This document shows, piece by piece, positions 8,353 to 16,145 of a stretch of 23,202 bases of DNA. A program made the position numbers and the translations under genes. The stretch is from NCBI GenBank assembly GCA_031581485.1, contig JAVLBA010000043.1, positions 1 through 23,202 of the forward strand, read 5' to 3'. The number at the start of each line of letters is the position of its first letter. Position 1 is the first letter of the stretch. The notes beneath the pieces are model-generated. The model was not told the DNA's origin. It worked only from the letters and a program-made list of their open reading frames with translations, and searched no databases. This DNA comes from BM506 sp031581485. GTDB lineage: Bacteria; Desulfobacterota; Desulfobulbia; Desulfobulbales; SURF-16.

Positions 8353-8978
8353 GGTCGGCCATCTTCCGGCCCAAGGGGTGGCCCTTTCTTTGTATCATGA
8401 TTCTGCTCTTTCTGGCCGGCGAGGTAAAGGGGGCTGAAAAGGCCCGGGTCCAGGAGGCCTTTGTGGTCAACTCGCAGACCGACCTGCTCCTCTATTTCAG
8501 GGTGGAGGGGGCCATCAGCCCGGAGATGGAAAAAGGCATCTTGAATGGCATCCCCGTGACCTTTGCCTTTTTCGTGGAACTCCATGAGTATCAGGAGCAA
8601 AAGGGGCTGGTGCAGGTGGCCAGTCGCACCTTCAGGCACTCCCTTCATTTTGAAACCTTGAAAGAGGAATTTCAGCTGGAGCGGACAGAACACGCCAAAG
8701 AGATGGTCAGGGTCAAGGAGTTTGACAAGGCGGTGAGGGCCATGGTGGGTGTCCATGATCTGCCCGTGGCCTCGCTGGCTTTTTTAAAGCCTGGTTCGCG
8801 CTATATCGTCAAGATAAAGGCCCGTCTGGCCAAGGAATACCTGCCGGAAAAATTCAAAAACGTCATGACCTTTATCAAGATGTGGGATTTTGAAACCAAA
8901 TGGCATGAGCTCGGTTTTACCATGGCTCCTGCCCTGCCTGCTGAAGAAGAGGGTGTAAAGTCCTCTCGCAGCCGCTGA
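8349..8978 (+). CDS. DUF4390 family exported protein
   Basis: This is a 209-residue protein. Its N-terminus has basic residues, then a hydrophobic stretch (about residues 11-23, PFLCIMILLFLAG) and a short polar region, a typical Sec signal peptide, so the rest is probably periplasmic. The body (LLYFRVEGAISPEMEKGI onward, ending in KFKNVMTFIKMWDFET) matches the DUF4390 pattern, a family often found directly before ntrY-like kinase genes. Its molecular role is not known; the position suggests a link to envelope sensing by the kinase, which is inference. The ATG at 8349 overlaps the hflX stop (ATGA) and has AAGGAG at 8335-8340, so I prefer it over GTG at 8340. Confidence 0.8.
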   Translation: MRSAIFRPKGWPFLCIMILLFLAGEVKGAEKARVQEAFVVNSQTDLLLYFRVEGAISPEMEKGILNGIPVTFAFFVELHEYQEQKGLVQVASRTFRHSLHFETLKEEFQLERTEHAKEMVRVKEFDKAVRAMVGVHDLPVASLAFLKPGSRYIVKIKARLAKEYLPEKFKNVMTFIKMWDFETKWHELGFTMAPALPAEEEGVKSSRSR

Positions 8979-9001
8979 AATTGTGAGCTGAAGAAATAAT
9001 T

Positions 9002-11218
9002 GTGGCCATAAGCGATTTTACCCGACAAGAAGAGCAGAAGTCCCACCGCAAAAAAAGGCGGATCTGGTGGATTATTGCCCTGTGTCTCCTCCTCATGGCC
9101 GGGCTCACCTTTCTTGAGACCCGGGTCCTTGAGCTGGGTACCGTGCATTTTCCGGTGAGCGGCAATGTCCTTGTCTATGTCCTGATTAATTTCAATGTCC
9201 TCCTCCTGCTGCTCACTGTTTTTCTGGTCCTGCGCAATCTGGTCCAGCTGGTTTTTGATCGACAACGGAAGATTCTGGGGACCAAGCTGCGGACAAAGCT
9301 GGTTATTTCTTTCATGTCCATGGCCCTTATCCCCACCAGTATCCTCTTTTTTCTCTCCCTGCAATTTGTCTCCACCTCCATGGATTATTGGTTCAATATC
9401 AAAGTGGAGCAGGCCCTTGAAGAGTCTTTGGACATAGCCCGTAATGTCTATCAGGAAGAGCGGCACGTGGCCGGCAGGCTGGGGAAAAATATCGCCCTGC
9501 AGCTGGAATCAAACCGTTACCGGCAGCTCACGGATACGTCCCTGGATATCTTTCTGGATGATATTGTGGAGAGCCGTGGCCTCGCCTCCCTTGCCCTGCT
9601 TGGTGAAAATAGGCAGATAAAGGTGATGGCCCTGGTGGAAGGGCTTGCGCCCCGCGATATGCCGGACATTCCCGAATCCCTGATCCGCAGGGGGCTGAAT
9701 GGGGAAAAAGGGCTGGATATCATCCAGAAGACCGCCAAGGGGGAACTGGTGCGTAATGTGACCCTGGTTCGTCTGGGCCATGAGCGGCTGGAACCCCATC
9801 TCCTGGTGACCTCACTGCTTGTGCCGCAGGAAAAGATTGACCAACTGCACAAGATTGCCGCCGGCCTTGAGGGCTATCGCCAGCTCATGCTGCTCCAGCA
9901 GCCCATTAAGACCAGCCTGCTCGTTATTCTGCTTATTGTCACCCTGCTGGTGATGTTCTCGGCAATCTGGTTCGGATTTTACGTGGCCGGCGGCCTGACC
10001 ACGCCCATTGGCAAGCTGGCCGATGCCACCAGGCGGGTTGCCGATGGTGAGCTCGATTTTGTTATTGAGAAGGAATCAGGGGATGAGATGGGTACCCTGG
10101 TGGAGTCGTTTAATAAGATGACCCGGGATCTCCTCATCGGCAAGAGGAGCCTTGAGCAGTTCAACCTGGAGCTGGAAAACAGGCGGCGCTATACCGAGAC
10201 CATCCTGCAGAATGTGCCGGCCGGGGTTATTTCCCTGGACAGCCGGGGCCATATCACCTCCATTAATACCTTTGCCGAGACCCTGCTCAACATTGACCCG
10301 CAACGACTTCTGGGGCATGATTATAAAAACGTCCTTGCCCCCCAGCACAGCGCGGTACTTGATCAGTTTTATGCGGAACTGGTCCGGACCGGCAAGATGT
10401 TCCTGGAGATGCCGCTCCAGCTTTCCGTGGGCAATGAGACCTTTTCCCTGCGGGTCAAGATAACCAGGCTGCATGACGAAAGCGGTGAAGACCTGGGGGT
10501 GGTTCTGGTCTTTGATAATCTCACCGAGCTTGAAAAGGCCCAGCGTATGGCGGCCTGGCGCGAAGTGGCGCGGCGGATTGCCCATGAGGTCAAAAATCCC
10601 CTCACCCCGATTCAGCTCTCTGCCCAGCGCCTGCGCAAGCGATATCTTGACAAATTGGCAGGGGAGGGTGATATCTTTGATCTTTGTACCAGGACCATTA
10701 TCGCCCAGGTGGATGAGCTGAAGCATCTGGTCAGTGAGTTTTCCAGTTTTGCCCGTATGCCGGCGGTCCAGAAGAAACGCAGCGACCTGGTGGCCATGGC
10801 CCGGCAAACCCTCTTTATGTATCAGGAGGGTCATAAGGAGGTGCACTTCCACCTTGTCTGTGACCAGGAGGTCCCTCTCTTCCTTTTTGATCGCAATCAG
10901 ATGGAAAGGGTGCTGATCAATCTCCTGGATAATGCCGTGGCTGTTGTGCCCCAGAGAGAAGGCGAGGTCATTGTGGAGCTCAGGGTGGATCCCAGCCAGA
11001 GTCAGGTCTTTCTTGAGGTCCGCGATAATGGGCCCGGGGTGGGGGATGAGGATAAACTTCATCTTTTTGAGCCCTATTTCACCACCAAGAAGACCGGCAC
11101 CGGCCTGGGTCTTGCCATAGCCACCACCATTGTCGCTGATCATGGAGGCTATATACGGGTCAAGGATAATATACCCACCGGGGCCCGCTTCATTGTGGAA
11201 CTCCCCCTGGTATCATAG
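9002..11218 (+). CDS. NtrY-like membrane sensor histidine kinase
   Basis: This is a 738-residue inner-membrane kinase. Hydrophobic segments lie at about residues 21-38, 55-82, 98-123 and 304-330. The region between the last two is a likely extracytoplasmic sensor. A HAMP domain (about 330-385), a PAS domain (about 396-510), a HisKA domain with phosphoacceptor H528 in RRIAHEVKNPLTPIQLS, and an ATPase domain with N640 (NLLDNA), DNGPGVG (675-681) and GTGLGL (699-704) follow. This order and the HEVKNPLTPIQLSAQRL box are those of the NtrY branch. The start is GTG 9002; the ribosome site is weak (GAAG about 12 nt upstream). It ends 7 nt before its cognate regulator. The NtrY family is linked to nitrogen or redox control in other bacteria, but the signal here is unknown. 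Confidence 0.9.
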   Translation: MAISDFTRQEEQKSHRKKRRIWWIIALCLLLMAGLTFLETRVLELGTVHFPVSGNVLVYVLINFNVLLLLLTVFLVLRNLVQLVFDRQRKILGTKLRTKLVISFMSMALIPTSILFFLSLQFVSTSMDYWFNIKVEQALEESLDIARNVYQEERHVAGRLGKNIALQLESNRYRQLTDTSLDIFLDDIVESRGLASLALLGENRQIKVMALVEGLAPRDMPDIPESLIRRGLNGEKGLDIIQKTAKGELVRNVTLVRLGHERLEPHLLVTSLLVPQEKIDQLHKIAAGLEGYRQLMLLQQPIKTSLLVILLIVTLLVMFSAIWFGFYVAGGLTTPIGKLADATRRVADGELDFVIEKESGDEMGTLVESFNKMTRDLLIGKRSLEQFNLELENRRRYTETILQNVPAGVISLDSRGHITSINTFAETLLNIDPQRLLGHDYKNVLAPQHSAVLDQFYAELVRTGKMFLEMPLQLSVGNETFSLRVKITRLHDESGEDLGVVLVFDNLTELEKAQRMAAWREVARRIAHEVKNPLTPIQLSAQRLRKRYLDKLAGEGDIFDLCTRTIIAQVDELKHLVSEFSSFARMPAVQKKRSDLVAMARQTLFMYQEGHKEVHFHLVCDQEVPLFLFDRNQMERVLINLLDNAVAVVPQREGEVIVELRVDPSQSQVFLEVRDNGPGVGDEDKLHLFEPYFTTKKTGTGLGLAIATTIVADHGGYIRVKDNIPTGARFIVELPLVS

Positions 11219-11225
11219 GAAAAGT

Positions 11226-12617
11226 ATGGCCAAGAAAATTCTCATAATTGATGATGAAGAAACCATTCGGGAGTCGGTGGCCGGCATCCTGAGTGATGAA
11301 GGTTTTACGCCCCTGCCCGCGGCCAGCGCCCGGGAGGCCTTTGCCCTTCTGGAGACCCAGGCCGTTCATGTTGTGCTGCTTGATATCTGGATGCCCGAGA
11401 TGGACGGCATGGCAGCCCTGCCCAAAATCAAGGAGCTCTATCCGGATCTGCCGGTGATCATGATCTCCGGCCATGGGAATATCGAGACCGCCGTGCAGGC
11501 CACCAAGATGGGGGCCTTTGATTTTATAGAGAAGCCCCCTTCCTATGACAAGATCATCTTGGCCATCAACAATGCCCTGCACTTTTCGCGGCTGGCCCGG
11601 GAAAACGAAATTCTCAGGGGCAAGCAGGGGCACCAGTCGGAACTGACCGGCATCTCGCCGGCCATCAATGCTGTCCGCGACCAGATTCTCAGGGTGGCGC
11701 CGACCCAGGCCTGGGTCCTGATCAGGGGCGAGCACGGTACCGGCAAGGAACTTGCCGCCCAGATGATCCATGGCCACTCGTCGGCCAAAGACAAACCCAT
11801 GATCGAGGTGAACTGCGCCGCTATCCCCGAAGAGCTTATTGAAAGCGAGCTCTTCGGTCATGAGAAAGGGGCCTTTACCGGGGCCACCACCAGCAAGCGC
11901 GGCAAGTTCGATCTGGCGGACGGCTCCATCCTCTTTCTTGATGAGATCGGCGACATGAGCCTGAAGACCCAGGCCAAGGTCCTGCGTATCCTCCAGGAGC
12001 AGAAGTTTGAGCGGGTGGGAGGGGCCAAGACCATTTCTGTGGATGTGCGGGTGATTGCCGCCACCAATAAGGATCTGGAGGCGGAGATTGAAGCCGGAAA
12101 CTTCCGGGCCGATCTTTTCTACCGTCTCAATGTGGTGCCCATTACCCTGCCGCCCCTTCGGGAGCGCCTGGAGGATCTGCCCCTGCTGGTGGAGGATCTC
12201 ATGAAGGGGTTTCAGCGCAAGGGCTTTGGCAGAAAAAAATTCCTGCCCGGCGCCCTGCATGCCATGCAGCGCCACCACTGGCCGGGTAATGTCAGGGAGT
12301 TGCGGAATTTTCTGGAAAGGCTTTCCATCATGTCACCGGCGGCAGAGGTCTCGGGTGAGCAGGTTTCCCAGATTCTGGGGGGGGAGATGGTGCGCTCTCG
12401 GCCCGAGCAGGGCGGCTCACAGGCCTTGTCAGGCCCTGGCGGTGAAGCTGCTTTGGCCGCGGCTATGACTTTTAAGGATGCCAAGAAGCAGTTTGAGGCC
12501 GATTTTCTCAAGGCGAAGATCGCCGAAAATGAGGGGAATATCTCAAAAACAGCTGAACAGATTGGCGTGGAACGGAGTCATCTGCACAAGAGGATCAAGG
12601 CCCTGGGTCTTGACTGA
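11226..12617 (+). CDS. NtrX-like sigma-54-dependent response regulator
   Basis: This is a 463-residue activator. The receiver domain (1-120) has the acidic pair D9-D10, phosphoacceptor D53 (LLDIWMPEMDG) and K103. The AAA+ domain has Walker A GEHGTGKE (168-175), the sigma-54 contact loop GAFTGA (215-220) and Walker B LFLDEIGD (236-243). The C-terminus ends in a Fis-type helix-turn-helix (KTAEQIGVERSHLHKRI). All residues needed for phosphorylation-dependent sigma-54 activation are present. The frame is open upstream to 11130 inside the kinase gene, but the real start is the ATG at 11226, just behind AGGA and matching the standard MAKKILIIDDE beginning. It is the response partner of the kinase upstream. 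No clear sigma-54 promoter was seen in this window, so its targets lie elsewhere. No terminator hairpin is evident after the stop. Confidence 0.92.
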   Translation: MAKKILIIDDEETIRESVAGILSDEGFTPLPAASAREAFALLETQAVHVVLLDIWMPEMDGMAALPKIKELYPDLPVIMISGHGNIETAVQATKMGAFDFIEKPPSYDKIILAINNALHFSRLARENEILRGKQGHQSELTGISPAINAVRDQILRVAPTQAWVLIRGEHGTGKELAAQMIHGHSSAKDKPMIEVNCAAIPEELIESELFGHEKGAFTGATTSKRGKFDLADGSILFLDEIGDMSLKTQAKVLRILQEQKFERVGGAKTISVDVRVIAATNKDLEAEIEAGNFRADLFYRLNVVPITLPPLRERLEDLPLLVEDLMKGFQRKGFGRKKFLPGALHAMQRHHWPGNVRELRNFLERLSIMSPAAEVSGEQVSQILGGEMVRSRPEQGGSQALSGPGGEAALAAAMTFKDAKKQFEADFLKAKIAENEGNISKTAEQIGVERSHLHKRIKALGLD

Positions 12618-12805
12618 TTTTTGGCAATATGCACCGGCACGTCTGGTCTTCGTTCATTTAGTCCTTTTTAAGATAGGAGGGAGTGGTCGAAGTCTCAAAT
12701 GAACGAGGTACGTGAACGAAAGGAGACTCCGATCTAAGGCGCTGGTAAATATTGAGAGGTTTGACTTTTACCCCATGGAGAGTCTCTGCCGAGAAGGTAA
12801 TGGCA
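12618..12805. other. Gene-free stretch between the ntrX-like gene and repeat copy A
   Basis: No credible gene is present. A 10-bp inverted repeat, TCGTTCATTT at 12650-12659 and AAATGAACGA at 12697-12706, encloses 37 nt. The stretch joins directly to the mobile-like repeat at 12806. It may be part of a second, older repeat unit, but no other copy is found in the window. Confidence 0.4.
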
Positions 12806-12997
12806 TTAATATTGATGGACTCGTAGATAGCGTAGACTTCGAAAAGTCCATCGTGCCGCTTGAGATGGCTAAGCAAAAACTTTGATATGCAAGGAGTGGT
12901 GGTGTCGAGGGCGCGGAAGCGTACTGCGGTACGCTGAGCACCCGAGATCCCGCCACGACGCAGGAGATCGAAGTTTTGGCGACGCCATCAATATTAA
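12806..12997 (+). repeat. MITE-like intergenic element, copy A
   Basis: This 192-bp element is bounded by a perfect 13-bp inverted repeat, TTAATATTGATGG at 12806-12818 and CCATCAATATTAA at 12985-12997. From about 12841 to 12990 it matches the reverse complement of 18325-18480 at roughly nine bases in ten. Copy A has about 16 extra bases near its left end (around 12826-12841). It contains the hairpin AGCGTAC-TGCG-GTACGCT at 12918-12935. It encodes no transposase, so it would need one in trans if mobile. The right end stops 31 bp before the ATG of the ClpX-like gene. AT-rich flanks (ATAT on both sides) could be a short target duplication. Confidence 0.8.
12918..12935 (+). other. Conserved hairpin within repeat copy A
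   Basis: The stem is AGCGTAC/GTACGCT (7 bp) with the loop TGCG. The same stem with a different loop occurs in copy B. Confidence 0.65.
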
Positions 12998-13021
12998 CAG
13001 GTGACAAGGTGTTAAACAGGT

Positions 13022-14767
13022 ATGAGTGATGATAAAATGAGTCTGCCCAGTGAAAAGGACCTGGAACGGGAACTGGGTGATTATCTCCGCAATAAATATG
13101 GCGGACAGGTTAAGATTGTCTCTGCCGGTATGCTGCCTCTGGCCAGGGAAAAGAAGGTGGAGCAGCAGGCTGAGCGAAGTGAAGAGGCCTTTCAGTTTGA
13201 TCTGAAGCCGGAAGAGCTGGTCAGATACCTGGACGAATATGTGGTGCAGCAGGGTCAGGCCAAGGCCGTGCTGGCCACCAAGATATGTACCCATTTCAAC
13301 CGGATCCGCCACGAACTGGAAACAGGACGCTCCATCAAGCGACAGGTGGGCCGGATCAAGTCCAATGTCTTACTTATCGGACCCACCGGTGTCGGCAAGA
13401 CCTATCTGGTTAAGCTCATTGCCCGCCGGCTGGGGGTGCCTTTTGTCAAGGGGGATGCCACCAAATTCAGTGAAACCGGTTATGTGGGCGGCGATGTCGA
13501 GGATCTGGTGCGTGACCTGGTCCGCCAGGCCGATGATGATATCAGCAAGGCCGAGTATGGCATCATCTATGTGGATGAGGTGGATAAGATTGCCGCCACT
13601 CCTAACCGCCTGGGCGCGGACGTCTCCAGGGCCGGGGTGCAGCGCGCCTTTTTAAAACCCATGGAGGAGACGGAAGTGGAGCTCAAGGTTCCCCATGATC
13701 CTCTTGCCCAGCTGGAGGCCATGGAACATTTCCGGGCCACGGGCAAGCGGGAAAAAAAGGTGGTCAACACCAGAAATATCCTCTTTATCATGAGTGGCGC
13801 CTTTGTCGATCTTCCCGATATTGTCCAGAAACGGCGCAATGAACGGGCCATTGGCTTCGGCAGTAAGTTGGAATCAAAAACCCACGGCAGTCGCTCTTTT
13901 CAAGAGGTGATGGCCGAAGACCTCATTGCCTATGGATTTGAGAGCGAGTTTGTCGGCCGTCTGCCCGTGGTTGCCGCCTTGAATGATCTGAGCCAGCAGG
14001 ATTTCGTCGAGATTCTCTCCAGCCCCAATTCGGCCGTGGTGCTGGGCAAGAAAGAGGATTTCAAGGCCTATGGCATTAGTCTCAGTTTTGAGCCCGAGGC
14101 CCTGGAGGCCATAGCCGCCAAGGCCGTGCTGGAAAAAACAGGGGCCCGGGGCCTGCTCAGTGTCATGGAAAAGACCCTGCTGCCTTTTGAGAAATCTCTG
14201 CCCTCCACAAGACGGCGCCATCTGGTGGTCTCCAGGGAAATGGTGGAGGATCCCCATGGAGGCCTGTTCACCATGCTCAAGGAGACAGGCAGCGATTATC
14301 ACCGGCGCCGGTCTGAGGCCTTGCGGCTGGCTGAATTTGCCCGTCTGGTGGAGGTTATCGAGCATGCCCATGGTGATTTCCTCCGGGAGCAGGCCGTGGA
14401 AATCACTCCCACCCGGCTCAACATGATGGCCGCCCATTGTCTGGATGCCTTGCTGGATGTCCGGGATGTCTGTGCGGATTTCAGCGAGATGATTCATCAT
14501 ATCCGCGATTATGCGGCCACGGTTTCCGTGGATTGTGATATTCATGTCATTCTGGCGGAGGCGGCAATTGATCGGATTTTACAAAAAAGCCGGTTGACCA
14601 TCCCTTCTGTTACCCAGGTATGTGAGGAGATATTTACCACCCTGGATTATGGTCTGCGTCTTATGGGCCAGAAAAATCTTGACGTTGAACTGGTCATGCC
14701 GGTGGCAGCGGTGGACAGCCCGGCTGCCTTTATTGATGCGGTCCTTGATGAGCACTTTCAATTGTGA
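13022..14767 (+). CDS. ClpX-like AAA+ unfoldase with extra C-terminal domain, no zinc domain
   Basis: This is a 581-residue AAA+ protein closest to ClpX. Motifs are Walker A GPTGVGKT (120-127), the pore-loop segment GYVGGDVE (153-160; usual ClpX has GYVGEDVE), Walker B YVDEVDKI (183-190), IGFG (277-280, the loop ClpX uses to dock on ClpP), EFVGRLPVV (309-317) with the arginine finger region, and sensor 2 GARGLL (374-379). It differs from classical ClpX in two ways: residues 1-60 contain no cysteine pairs, so the zinc-binding domain is absent, and about 160 residues (roughly 420-581) extend past the usual end. The segment replacing the RKH pore loop (about 224-250) is also unlike ClpX. It probably unfolds proteins with or without ClpP. 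The ATG at 13022 has only AGGTG (13007-13011) upstream. Repeat copy A ends 31 bp before it. Confidence 0.82.
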   Translation: MSDDKMSLPSEKDLERELGDYLRNKYGGQVKIVSAGMLPLAREKKVEQQAERSEEAFQFDLKPEELVRYLDEYVVQQGQAKAVLATKICTHFNRIRHELETGRSIKRQVGRIKSNVLLIGPTGVGKTYLVKLIARRLGVPFVKGDATKFSETGYVGGDVEDLVRDLVRQADDDISKAEYGIIYVDEVDKIAATPNRLGADVSRAGVQRAFLKPMEETEVELKVPHDPLAQLEAMEHFRATGKREKKVVNTRNILFIMSGAFVDLPDIVQKRRNERAIGFGSKLESKTHGSRSFQEVMAEDLIAYGFESEFVGRLPVVAALNDLSQQDFVEILSSPNSAVVLGKKEDFKAYGISLSFEPEALEAIAAKAVLEKTGARGLLSVMEKTLLPFEKSLPSTRRRHLVVSREMVEDPHGGLFTMLKETGSDYHRRRSEALRLAEFARLVEVIEHAHGDFLREQAVEITPTRLNMMAAHCLDALLDVRDVCADFSEMIHHIRDYAATVSVDCDIHVILAEAAIDRILQKSRLTIPSVTQVCEEIFTTLDYGLRLMGQKNLDVELVMPVAAVDSPAAFIDAVLDEHFQL

Positions 14768-14780
14768 AAAGGCGAGGGAT

Positions 14781-14888
14781 AAAGAAGTTATAGGAGGCAA
14801 AGGAGTTAAAGAATTTTCCCATCGAGTTATTCTTTGCCTCTTTTCTCTTCTCTAACTTCTCTATCTTCTTTATTTCTCTAACTTCTTT
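14781..14888. repeat. Nested inverted repeats with a purine-rich left arm and pyrimidine-rich right arm before hemB
   Basis: AAAGAAGTTA at 14781-14790 pairs with TAACTTCTTT at 14879-14888, and GAGGCAAAG at 14794-14802 pairs with CTTTGCCTC at 14832-14840. The right arm, 14831-14888, is almost pure C and T and contains the direct repeat TTCTCTAACTTCT twice. A partial second partner (TAACTTCT, 14853-14860) offers an alternative pairing for the left arm. It lies between the ClpX-like gene and hemB; function unknown. Confidence 0.55.
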
Positions 14889-14908
14889 CCTGAAAAAAGG
14901 AGCTTTCC

Positions 14909-15883
14909 ATGGTTTTTCCCGAATATCGCCCCCGCCGTTTGCGCCGCAATCCCCAGCTGCGCTCCCTGATCAGAGAAACACGCCTTTCCCCGGAGCAGCT
15001 GATCTATCCTCTCTTTGTGGTGTCTGGCAAGGGCCGCAGGGAAGAAATCCCCTCCATGCCCGGGGTGTTCCGGTTGAGTGTCGATCAGCTGGCCGCTGAG
15101 GCCAAGGAGCTGCTGGGGCTCGGCATCCAGCACGTCCTTCTTTTTGGCGTGCCGGAGAAAAAGGATGCGGCTGCTTCAGGTGCCTATGCCAAGGCAGGCA
15201 TCATCCAGACCGCCACCAAGGAACTCAAGAACAAGGCTCCCCAGCTCATGGTCACCACAGATGTCTGCATGTGCGAGTATACCGATCATGGTCATTGCGG
15301 TGTTCTGGAAAGGGGGCAGGTGAATAATGACGCCACCCTGGAAATCCTTGCCAAGATCGCCCTCTCCCACGCCCAGGCCGGGGCCGATATTGTTGCCCCT
15401 TCAGACATGATGGATGGCCGGGTGGCGGAGATCAGGGGGGTGCTTGATGAGAATAATTTCGAGATGGTGCCCATCATGAGCTATGCCGTGAAATATGCCT
15501 CGGCCTTTTATGGCCCCTTCCGGGATGCGGCGGAATGTGCGCCGCAGGAGGGGGATAGAAAGGGGTACCAGATGGATCCCGCCAACAGCCGGGAGGCCTT
15601 GCGGGAGGCCACCATGGATGTGGATGAGGGCGCGGATATCCTCATTGTCAAGCCGGCCGTGGCCTATCTTGATATCATCCGCTCCCTGCGGGATGAGTTT
15701 GATCTGCCCATTGCCGCCTATCATGTCAGCGGCGAGTATGCCATGATCAAGGCGGCCGCCGCCAACGGCTGGATAGATGGCGAGCAGGTCATGCAGGAAA
15801 CCCTGCTCTCCATCACGCGGGCCGGGGCTGATATTATCATCACCTATGGTGCCAAGGAAATGGCCAGAATGCTCAACAGCTGA
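14909..15883 (+). CDS. hemB: Delta-aminolevulinic acid dehydratase (porphobilinogen synthase)
   Basis: HemB joins two 5-aminolevulinate molecules into porphobilinogen, the second common step of heme, siroheme and cobalamin synthesis. The 324 residues cover the whole family length. Zinc-type cysteines are C120, C122 and C130 in DVCMCEYTDHGHCG. The two Schiff-base lysines are K195 (MSYAVKYASAFYGPFRDA) and K248 (ILIVKPAVAYLD). The ribosome site AAGGAG at about 14897-14902 fixes the ATG at 14909. The enzyme is cytoplasmic and octameric in known relatives. The gene stands alone behind an odd nested repeat, with a gene-free region of 262 bp after it. Confidence 0.96.
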   Translation: MVFPEYRPRRLRRNPQLRSLIRETRLSPEQLIYPLFVVSGKGRREEIPSMPGVFRLSVDQLAAEAKELLGLGIQHVLLFGVPEKKDAAASGAYAKAGIIQTATKELKNKAPQLMVTTDVCMCEYTDHGHCGVLERGQVNNDATLEILAKIALSHAQAGADIVAPSDMMDGRVAEIRGVLDENNFEMVPIMSYAVKYASAFYGPFRDAAECAPQEGDRKGYQMDPANSREALREATMDVDEGADILIVKPAVAYLDIIRSLRDEFDLPIAAYHVSGEYAMIKAAAANGWIDGEQVMQETLLSITRAGADIIITYGAKEMARMLNS

Positions 15884-16145
15884 GCCTTTTTTCCTGCCGG
15901 CCCTCCCTGCCGGGCAACGGGACCGAAGTTGCCGGGTATGAAAGCAGCTCTTAAGCGGGGGGAAAGGGCGGGCCAGATTTTTATCTCTTATGACTGCTCA
16001 CCCCATGGCACCTCAATTACAATACCCACCGGAGTTGTAACTGCTTGCCGGGTGCCGGAGATTTTCGTGAGCGGGCAGGCGCCGCGTATATGTCCTACGT
16101 AAGCCGGCCTGATCGCGGGAAGATTCGGTGTCCTGTGAGCAGTTA
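15884..16145. other. 262-bp gap between convergent hemB and the TtcA-like gene, with competing dyads
   Basis: No ORF is credible. GTAACTGCT (16037-16045) is the exact complement of AGCAGTTAC (16138-16146), and ACTGCTCAC (15993-16001) is the exact complement of GTGAGCAGT (16136-16144). The two 9-bp pairings share the same right strand and exclude each other. A small hairpin GGCAAC/GTTGCC lies near 15913-15933. The enclosed sequence is GC-rich and looks structured. It matches no riboswitch or known RNA I can name. Confidence 0.45.

Noticed and set aside
11130..11225. Longer start for the ntrX-like gene
   Set aside because: It lies inside the kinase coding region in another frame; ATG 11226 matches the normal receiver N-terminus.
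12658..12876. 72-codon minus-strand ORF before the ClpX-like gene
   Set aside because: It overlaps the dyads and the repeat edge, shows no known motif and has no ribosome site.
12768..13007. 79-codon minus-strand ORF
   Set aside because: It reads through repeat copy A; the same peptide (YASAPSTPPLL...) appears from copy B, so it reflects the repeated DNA and not a gene.
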